Shown here piece by piece: positions 58,497-64,000 of a DNA stretch of 64,000 nt; position 1 is the stretch's first letter, and each line of letters opens with the position of its first letter. Below the pieces are notes generated by a model, which was not told where the DNA came from, did not search any database, and saw only the letters and a program-made list of their open reading frames with translations. Location: contig JADJJI010000015.1 of NCBI GenBank assembly GCA_016706565.1, forward strand, positions 62,001 to 126,000, written 5' to 3'. This stretch comes from Piscinibacter sp. Lineage in GTDB: Bacteria; Pseudomonadota; Gammaproteobacteria; Burkholderiales; Burkholderiaceae_C. The position numbers and the translations under genes were made by a program.

Positions 58497-58677
58497 GGTC
58501 AGGTCCTGCGGGTGTGACAACGTGATGGGAAGCTTATCGACCGTCACACCATGTCATGAACCCGATAAGGGGCACGCGGAGCCGCCATTTCGACGCCGCA
58601 ATGGCATTCGCGTGCGAAAGTTCCTCGTTCGGGCGTGGCGTCCCCCGTGCCCGGGGCTTGACGCGACAATCGGGTTC

Positions 58678-59154
58678 ATGGCTCGACTCGACACGCTCCC
58701 CGCTCCGCCTGCGGCCACCCCCGAACCGCGCCGCAAGGGCGTGCCCGCCGACCCGCAGAAGTTCGCCGTCGACGTGCGCGCCAGCCGCATCGACGGGCGC
58801 GGCGCCTTCGCGGCCGAGGCGATGCCGGCGCGGCGCAAGATCGGCGAGATCCGCGGCGAATCGGTCAGCGTGCGCGAGGCGCGGCGCCGCGCGAAGACGA
58901 TGGAACGCATCATGATCGTCGAGGTGAGCCACACGCGCGCCATCGATGCGTCCGGCTCCACCGACCCGCTGCGCTTCACCAACCACTCCTGCCAGCCCAA
59001 CGCGGTGCTGCGCATCCGCCAGGGCCGCGTGGAGTTCTACGCGATGCGCGACATCGCCCCAGGCGAGGAGATCACCGTCAACTACGGCGAGACGCACCAC
59101 GAGGGCAAGCTGCGCTGCCGCTGCGGCGCGCCCGGCTGCGTGGGCGCGATCTGA
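58678..59154 (+). CDS. SET-domain protein with post-SET zinc cluster
   Basis: A 158-aa protein that is almost only a SET domain, the fold of lysine methyltransferases. It shows VRASRIDGRGAFAAEAMPA, the knot motif RFTNHSCQPNA (NHSC), EITVNYG and a post-SET Cys cluster CRCGAPGC. The S-adenosylmethionine-binding and catalytic motifs look intact. A -10-like GACAAT lies seven bases before the ATG, so the transcript may be leaderless. The substrate is unknown; bacterial SET proteins may methylate ribosomal or host proteins. It is 8 bp from the exonuclease gene. Confidence 0.88.
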   Translation: MARLDTLPAPPAATPEPRRKGVPADPQKFAVDVRASRIDGRGAFAAEAMPARRKIGEIRGESVSVREARRRAKTMERIMIVEVSHTRAIDASGSTDPLRFTNHSCQPNAVLRIRQGRVEFYAMRDIAPGEEITVNYGETHHEGKLRCRCGAPGCVGAI

Positions 59155-59162
59155 CGCCGCGC

Positions 59163-59760
59163 ATGCAGACCATCGCCGTCATCGACTTCGAGACCACCGG
59201 CAGCTCGCCCGCGCAGGGCGCGCGCGCCACCGAGATCGCCGCGGTGCTGGTGGAGGGCGGGCGCATCGTCGGCCGCTTCCAGCGCCTGATGAACAGCGGC
59301 GCCTGGGTGCCGCCCTTCATCGAGCAGCTCACCGGCATCAGCAATGCCATGCTCGCCGATGCGCCGCCTTCGCGCGCGGTGATGCACGAGGTGATGCGCT
59401 TCACCCGCGGCTGCCCGCTGGTGGCGCACAACGCCGCCTTCGACCGCGGCTTCTGGCAGGCCGAGGCGGTGCGCGCCGGCTGCGAGCCCGATGACGCGCA
59501 TGCCTTCGCCTGCACGCTGCTGCTGGCGCGGCGCCTGTACCCCGACGCGCCGAACCACAAGCTGGGCACGCTGGCCGCATGGCATGGCTTGCCCAGCGCC
59601 GGCCGCGCGCACCGCGCACTGGCCGATGCCGAGGTCACGGCGCACCTGCTGCTGCGCATGCAGGCCGATCTGCGCGAGCGCCACGCCGCGCTGTGCGAAG
59701 GCGGGGTGGATCACGCGCTGCTGTGCACGCTGCAGCGCTTGCCGCGGCGGCAGATCTTTT
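59163..59760 (+). CDS. DEDDh 3'-5' exonuclease with damaged or uncertain 3' end
   Basis: A DnaQ-like (epsilon-subunit/RNase T type) exonuclease. The DEDDh set is visible: Asp and Glu in VIDFETTGS (residues 8 and 10), Asp in HNAAFDRGFW and His-Asp in HRALADAEVT. The recognisable protein ends at about residue 198 (LQRLPRRQ). After that the frame runs into polypyrimidine C-tracts with no stop and continues to 60371, antisense over the whole LEA lipoprotein gene, which no real exonuclease would do. The end given here is where homology stops; a stop was probably lost by indels in the C-tracts or by sequencing error. Confidence 0.8.
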
Positions 59761-59772
59761 CTCTTTGCTTCT

Positions 59773-59820
59773 CCCCCCCGCCCCCTGGTCCGGGCCCGCC
59801 CCCCCCCCGGGCCCCCGGGG
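59773..59820. repeat. C-rich homopolymer cluster
   Basis: Runs of 7, 5 and 10 C (59773-59779, 59781-59785, 59799-59808), then GGGCCCCCGGGG, lie within 48 bp. This is unlike the rest of the window. Slippage, compression or a real GC hairpin are all possible. It lies exactly where the exonuclease frame loses its stop. Confidence 0.6.
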
Positions 59821-59843
59821 TCCGGCGCCTCCCCCGGCGCGAC

Positions 59844-60320
59844 TCAGCGCCGCGTCAGCGCAGCCAGGTTGATCGAGCCTTCCTTGGTGAAGCGCACCGA
59901 GCCGAAGGCGCCGCCGGCGAGCTTGCCGCGCAGCACATAGGGCATCGTGTCGCGCTGCGTGCCGTCGGCCAGCACCAGCGCCTGGCGCACCGCGTTCATG
60001 GCCGAGATGCTCACCGGGATCACCAGGATGCTCTCGCCGTAGCGCGGCACGCTGCCCTTCTGGTCGCTCACGCCGGTGGCGAGGGTCTTGCCGTTGACGT
60101 CGAGTTCGAGCGCGGTGCCGTCGAACTCCACCGCGCCGTCGTTGGGGTTCTGGATGCGCAGCTTGACCGCCAGGCGCAGCTCCAGGCCCTGGCCTTCGGC
60201 AGGCTCGATGCCGACCACCTCCACGCGCAGCGGGTCGCGCCCGGGCATGGCCGCGCAGGCGGCGAGCATCGCCACGGCGAGCAGCATCAGGAATCGGGCG
60301 AGCAGCGGGCGCAGGCTCAT
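59844..60320 (-). CDS. LEA-type lipoprotein
   Basis: A 158-aa lipoprotein: signal peptide ending LAAC (Cys near 22) followed by one WHy/LEA14-like beta domain (RLAVKLRIQNPNDGAVEFDGT, VPRYGESILVIPVSIS). Such small lipoproteins are common in Burkholderiales; their role is unknown, perhaps stabilisation of envelope parts. It stands alone, divergent from a hypothetical gene. The stop is 24 bp from the C-tract cluster. Confidence 0.86.
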   Translation of the reverse strand: MSLRPLLARFLMLLAVAMLAACAAMPGRDPLRVEVVGIEPAEGQGLELRLAVKLRIQNPNDGAVEFDGTALELDVNGKTLATGVSDQKGSVPRYGESILVIPVSISAMNAVRQALVLADGTQRDTMPYVLRGKLAGGAFGSVRFTKEGSINLAALTRR

Positions 60321-60454
60321 GGATCGGTCTCCTTGCGAGTTGTGCAGACGCAGTATGCCGCCCGGCAGTGACGCCGAGTGACAGCTTGATTCAATGCAAC
60401 ACGGCCCGCCCTGGCGGGACTAGGATGGACACGTCCCCCGAAAGAGGCCGTGCC

Positions 60455-60781
60455 ATGAAGTCGCTGAAAGCCGCGTTGAACACCCCGCCGGAGCCCGGCT
60501 TCGACGAAGCATCGCTGGCCGACACATCGCTGCCCGACAGCGGCTCCGTGGTGCGCCACCCCGACGGCTACTACTGGCTCGCGGCCGACGGCCACCAGCA
60601 GTTCGGCCCCTTCGCCACCGTGCAGGAGGCGCTGGACGACATGAATGCGGCCGGCGAAGAGAGCATCGAGCCCGGCGAGACGCTGCAGGAGGCCGAGCAG
60701 GAGCTGGGCCTGGCCGACTGGGTGGACGCCGACACCGGCGAACTCGCCGAACAGAACGGCACGCGCATCGAGGATCACTGA
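60455..60781 (+). CDS. Hypothetical acidic protein
   Basis: A 108-aa acidic protein, not recognised. The start at 60455 follows AAAGAGG; an in-frame ATG at 60425 would add ten residues. It contains GYYWLAADGHQQFGPFATVQ, a short segment that looks like a small conserved domain, then an acidic C-terminus (EEAEQELG-type, LADWVDADTGELAE). It overlaps the convergent kinase gene by seven bases. Confidence 0.65.
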   Translation: MKSLKAALNTPPEPGFDEASLADTSLPDSGSVVRHPDGYYWLAADGHQQFGPFATVQEALDDMNAAGEESIEPGETLQEAEQELGLADWVDADTGELAEQNGTRIEDH

Positions 60782-62331
60782 CGCAGCGTTTCGGCGAGCG
60801 CCTCGCAACGCGCGGCCAGCGTGGCCGCGTCGCAGTCGGTGGGCATGCTCCGGGCGGCTTCGTCGATCGCGACCGGCTCTCGGATGCCGAGCTGGAAGTC
60901 GAGCACCTCGAGCGTGGCGTCGGAGGCGTCTCGGCCCGCCGCCATGCGCCGCGCGATGCGCTCGCGCAGCACGGCCTCCGGCGCCGTGCACTCGACCAGC
61001 ACGAAGCGTGCGCCTTCGGCCGCGGCCAGCGCCCGCAGGTCGTCGCGCTCGCAGCGACGCAGCGCGGCGGCGTCGACGATCACGTTCAGGCCGGCACGCA
61101 ACAGCGGCCGCGCCAGCGACTGCAGCCGCGCGTAGGTGCGGGTGTTCATCGCCCGGCTGTAGAGCTGCCGCGCCTGCTCGTCGGTCGGCCGCGCGGTGAT
61201 CGCCACGCCGGCCAGGCGCTTGCGCTCCACGTCGGAGCGAATGCGCACCGCGCCCAGCGGCTGCAGCAGGGCCAGCGCCACCGTGCTCTTGCCCGAGCCC
61301 GACAGTCCGCAGCTCAGCACGAGCTTCGGCTGGGCCTGCGGCAAGTGCGAGAGCTCGCAGGCGACGCGCAGGTCGCGCGCCAGCGCTGCGCGTGCCGCGG
61401 CGCTCGCGTTCTCGTTGCCGGCCTGCCCGAGGCGCAGCGACGCGACTTGCGCCCGCACCAGCGCACGGTAGACGGCGAAGAAGGGCAGCAGCGCCAGGCC
61501 GCCGTAGTCGCCGGTGCGCTCGGCGCAGCCGCTGGCGAAGCGCCATGCCAACCGCGGCAGACCGTGGCGCCACAGGTCCATGAAGGTGAACGCCAGGTCG
61601 GCCATCGTGTCGGTGTGGCGCAGCGCGGCGTTGAACTCGATGCCGTCGAAGGGCAGCGGCTCGCCGTCGATGCGCACGATGTTGCCCAGGTGCAGATCGC
61701 CATGGCCCTCGCGCACGAAACCCTGCGCGCGCCGCAGCGCGAGCAGCGGGGCGATGCGTGCGAATTCGCGCTCGGTCCACTCGCGCAACGCCGCCGGCGC
61801 CTCGCCGCCGAGCGCTTCGAAGTTGGCGCGTGCCCAGCTCAGCACGGCCTGCGGGTCGCCGTAGGCGGCGGGCGAAGCCGGCAACGCGTCGTGGAACGAG
61901 GCCACGCGGGTGGCCAGGGCGTCGATCAGCGTATCGGTCAGTTCGCCGCGCGCGGCCAGCCGGTCGAGCAGGCCGTCGTTGTCGAAGCGGCGCATGCGCA
62001 GCAGCCAGTCGATCGGCTCGCCGGCTTCATCGGCGCGGCCGAAACGCGCCTGCGCGGCCGGGCCGAACACCGGCAGCACGTCGAGGTAGAGCTGCGGCGC
62101 GGTGCGGCGGTTCAGGCGCAGCTCTTCTTCGCAGTCGGCGCGGCGCCGACCGGCGGTGGAAAAGTCGAGGAAACCCAGCGCCAGCGGCTTGCGCAGCTTG
62201 TAGGCGAAGCCGCCGGACAGCAGCAGCGTGGAGATGTGCGTCTCGATGCGTTCGGTGCCCTCGCCCAGCGAGCGCTGCAGCGCGTCCACCAGGGCATGGT
62301 GCTCATCGAGTCGCGGGTCGCGGGTGTTCAC
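60775..62331 (-). CDS. Fused phosphotransferase-like and P-loop kinase protein
   Basis: A 518-aa two-domain protein. Residues about 1-330 look like an aminoglycoside phosphotransferase/kinase fold: FVREGHGDLHLGNI (catalytic HGD-N), FDGIEFN and DLAFTFMDLW. Residues about 335-518 are a P-loop kinase domain with LSCGLSGSGKSTVAL and the base-recognition-like RIRSDVERKRL. The fused family exists widely in proteobacteria and has no assigned substrate. The GTG start at 62331 lies 10 bp after the hydrolase stop, so both share a transcript. It overlaps the hypothetical gene at 60455 by seven bases. Confidence 0.87.
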   Translation of the reverse strand: MNTRDPRLDEHHALVDALQRSLGEGTERIETHISTLLLSGGFAYKLRKPLALGFLDFSTAGRRRADCEEELRLNRRTAPQLYLDVLPVFGPAAQARFGRADEAGEPIDWLLRMRRFDNDGLLDRLAARGELTDTLIDALATRVASFHDALPASPAAYGDPQAVLSWARANFEALGGEAPAALREWTEREFARIAPLLALRRAQGFVREGHGDLHLGNIVRIDGEPLPFDGIEFNAALRHTDTMADLAFTFMDLWRHGLPRLAWRFASGCAERTGDYGGLALLPFFAVYRALVRAQVASLRLGQAGNENASAAARAALARDLRVACELSHLPQAQPKLVLSCGLSGSGKSTVALALLQPLGAVRIRSDVERKRLAGVAITARPTDEQARQLYSRAMNTRTYARLQSLARPLLRAGLNVIVDAAALRRCERDDLRALAAAEGARFVLVECTAPEAVLRERIARRMAAGRDASDATLEVLDFQLGIREPVAIDEAARSMPTDCDAATLAARCEALAETLRQ

Positions 62332-62341
62332 CCGCGGCAGC

Positions 62342-63340
62342 TTACAGGCCGAGCCGCGTGTAGCGCGCCACGATGCCGGCGAACTGCGCCGGCCATTGAC
62401 GAAGCGCAGCGTCCTCGCCGTCGAACACATCCTTCAGGAAGGCCAGCGACAGCGCGCGTGTGGCGTCCTTCACCTTCGGGTTCAGCGCCATGCCGCCGGT
62501 GCCGCTGCGGTCGGTGAACATGCTGTGCGAGCCGCCGGCAAACACCGCCAGCGCCTTGCGCGCGCTGCCGGTGGCGTCGAACACCGCCACGCGGTCGGTC
62601 GCCCCCGAGTAGTAGCCCGGGATGCGGATGATGTCTTCGGTGGCGGTGACGTGCAGCGTGGGCACGGTGATGCCGGCGAGGACCTTCGCCGGGTCGGTCT
62701 CGCCGTAGAAGGGCGGCGCCGACAGGATGATCGCCGCCTTGATGCGCGCGTCGCGGAAGTCCAGCTTCTGGCCGGCGCGCTCGACCTGGGCGCCGGCGGC
62801 CAGCAGCGTGGTGTTGGCGCCGTAGGAATGCCCGGCCGCGACGATGCGGTCGGCATCGATGCGCGAAGCCAGCGGGCCGGCGAGCAGCTGGTCGAGCGCG
62901 AAGTGCAGGTCGAGCACGCGCGCGATGGCCTCCTTGTCCTGCGCGGCGTCGCGCAGCCGGCCGACCAGCCCGAACGGGTTGCCGGCCCACAGGTTGCGGT
63001 CGCTGCCCACGTGCTGCAGGTGCAGGCTGGCGTAGCCCTGGCTGGCCCAGTAGCGGCCGAGGTAGCTGTAGCCCATGCGCGAGCCGCCGATGCCGTGCGA
63101 GAACACCACCAGCGGCACCGGCTTGCCGGCCGCAGCGGCGTCGGGCAGGTACAGGCGCACCGGCACCGAACGGCTGCGCGATTCGTCGCGCCAGTCGAAG
63201 TCCATCGTGCCGAACGGCACGCCGGCCAGTTCGGCCGGAGCCGAGGCGGCCGGTGCGGGGATCGGGCTGTCGGCGCGTGCCGCAGGCGCGGCCAGCGCGG
63301 CCGTGAGGCACAGGGCGGTGAGGGTGCGGATGGGTGGCAT
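62342..63340 (-). CDS. Exported alpha/beta hydrolase (PAF-acetylhydrolase-like)
   Basis: A 332-aa lipase-like protein with a signal peptide (IRTLTALCLTAALAAPAARAD). The oxyanion region is VVFSHGIGGSR, the nucleophile elbow is AAGHSYGAN (Ser) and the late His is in GGSHSMFTD. It resembles platelet-activating-factor acetylhydrolase-type or dienelactone-type hydrolases. It shares its strand with the kinase downstream and with the RND gene upstream. Confidence 0.86.
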   Translation of the reverse strand: MPPIRTLTALCLTAALAAPAARADSPIPAPAASAPAELAGVPFGTMDFDWRDESRSRSVPVRLYLPDAAAAGKPVPLVVFSHGIGGSRMGYSYLGRYWASQGYASLHLQHVGSDRNLWAGNPFGLVGRLRDAAQDKEAIARVLDLHFALDQLLAGPLASRIDADRIVAAGHSYGANTTLLAAGAQVERAGQKLDFRDARIKAAIILSAPPFYGETDPAKVLAGITVPTLHVTATEDIIRIPGYYSGATDRVAVFDATGSARKALAVFAGGSHSMFTDRSGTGGMALNPKVKDATRALSLAFLKDVFDGEDAALRQWPAQFAGIVARYTRLGL

Positions 63341-63370
63341 GTCGGTTCTCGTGCGGGGGCGGCCAAGGGC

Positions 63371-64000
63371 TCAGTGAGGATCCGCCGGGCCGGGCGAAGT
63401 TCCGCCGGCCCCGGCCGGCGCCGGGGTATCGGCGGCGGTGCGGTGGCGGTGCGCGTGTCGGCCGACCCACTGCACCACGTCGTCAACGAAGGTGAAGACC
63501 ACCGGGACGACCAGCAGGCTCAGGAACGTGCTGGTGATCAGGCCACCGATCACGACGATGGCCATCGGCGAGCGGAAGCTCGGGTCCACGCCCAGCCCCA
63601 GGGCGATGGGCATCATGCCCGCGCCCATCGCGATGGTGGTCATGACGATCGGCCGCGCGCGCTTGCGGCAGGCGTCGAGCAGCGCGTCCCAGCGGTTCAG
63701 GCCGTGGTCGCGCCGCGCCAGGATCACGTAGTCGATGAGCAGGATCGAGTTCTTCGTCGCGATGCCCATCAGCATGATCAGGCCGATCATCGACGGCATC
63801 GACAGCGCCGTGCCGGTGAGGAACAGCGCCAGGAAGGCGCCGGGCACCGACAGCACCAGCGCGGCGAGGATGGTCACCGGCTGCACGAAGTCCTTGAACA
63901 GCAGCACCAGCACGATGTAGATGCACAGGATGCCGGTGGCCATGGCCAAGCCGAAGCTGTCGAACAGCTCGCCCATGGCCTCGGCGTCGCCCACCGAGGT
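63371..64000 (-). CDS. RND efflux pump inner-membrane subunit, C-terminal part
   Basis: The last about 209 residues of an AcrB/MexB-type RND transporter. The N-terminal part lies beyond the right edge. Membrane helices 8-12 are visible, with LFKDFVQPVTILAALVLSVPGA, MLMGIATKNSILLIDYVILAR, RARPIVMTTIAMGAGMMPIAL and GLITSTFLSLLVVPVVFTF. The C-terminal tail is His/Pro-rich. The substrate cannot be known from the fragment. Confidence 0.9.
   Translation of the reverse strand, partial: TSVGDAEAMGELFDSFGLAMATGILCIYIVLVLLFKDFVQPVTILAALVLSVPGAFLALFLTGTALSMPSMIGLIMLMGIATKNSILLIDYVILARRDHGLNRWDALLDACRKRARPIVMTTIAMGAGMMPIALGLGVDPSFRSPMAIVVIGGLITSTFLSLLVVPVVFTFVDDVVQWVGRHAHRHRTAADTPAPAGAGGTSPGPADPH

Noticed and set aside
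59761-60371. C-terminal extension of the exonuclease
   Set aside because: It lies fully antisense to a clear lipoprotein gene, is preceded by C-tracts and has no homology to any nuclease extension.

Overview
The window comes from the chromosome of a high-GC betaproteobacterium, most likely Burkholderiales of the Rubrivivax/Leptothrix/Sphaerotilaceae type. This rests on the very high GC with strong third-position bias, the order mnmE-yidC-yidD-rnpA-rpmH / dnaA-dnaN-gyrB, and protein sequences that read as typical of this group. It is the chromosomal origin neighbourhood. I see no phage, insertion sequence, CRISPR array, tRNA or rRNA gene. Most of the window is ordinary core and semi-core chromosome.

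Layout. 1-4107: a sugar-uptake locus (ABC permease cut by the window edge, solute-binding protein, secreted GH5 glycosidase, LacI-type regulator), with three matching candidate LacI operators. 4136-12331: HDOD protein, TSUP permease, a two-component system, an ECF sigma factor without a visible anti-sigma, a PQQ-type sugar dehydrogenase lipoprotein, an alpha/beta hydrolase and an unrecognised His-rich protein. 12315-22280: a GGDEF/EAL protein, GMC oxidoreductase, MFS and MarC membrane proteins, a glycine-rich RRM protein, a large CBM9/DUF5916-type outer-membrane protein and an SDR. 22288-27268: lptC, kdsC, a CPA2 antiporter, histidine phosphatase, apt and a cyclic-nucleotide-binding protein.

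27413-37429 is the origin block: mnmE, yidC, yidD, rnpA and rpmH read leftwards, and dnaA, dnaN and gyrB read rightwards. DnaA-box-like sequences flank dnaA on both sides, and a good promoter drives the rpmH operon. 

37466-64000 is accessory metabolism and signalling. It holds two diguanylate cyclases, an esterase/Baeyer-Villiger-type monooxygenase fusion divergent from a hybrid histidine kinase, a tannase-family esterase divergent from a MarR regulator, and a 2OG-Fe(II) oxygenase/glyoxalase pair. It also holds an MBL hydrolase, a three-gene ABC export system, an overlapping three-gene catabolic set (OCD/MaoC/FAH-type) and a SET-domain protein. Last come a DEDDh exonuclease whose 3' end is damaged or mis-sequenced at C-tracts, a LEA-type lipoprotein, a phosphotransferase-kinase fusion, a lipase-like hydrolase and the C-terminus of an RND efflux pump.

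How the genes work together: the LacI locus looks like a self-contained module for taking up and cutting beta-linked oligosaccharides. The fusion protein 38713-41085 could run two consecutive steps (ketone to ester, then ester to alcohol plus acid). Four genes point to c-di-GMP or output signalling (HDOD, GGDEF/EAL and two GGDEF proteins). I found no convincing undescribed multi-gene system. The best candidates for novelty are the fusion protein, the His-rich repeat-helix protein at 11459-12331, the seven-codon ORF with a perfect ribosome binding site at 21401-21424, and the unusual rnpA insertion beside the origin.
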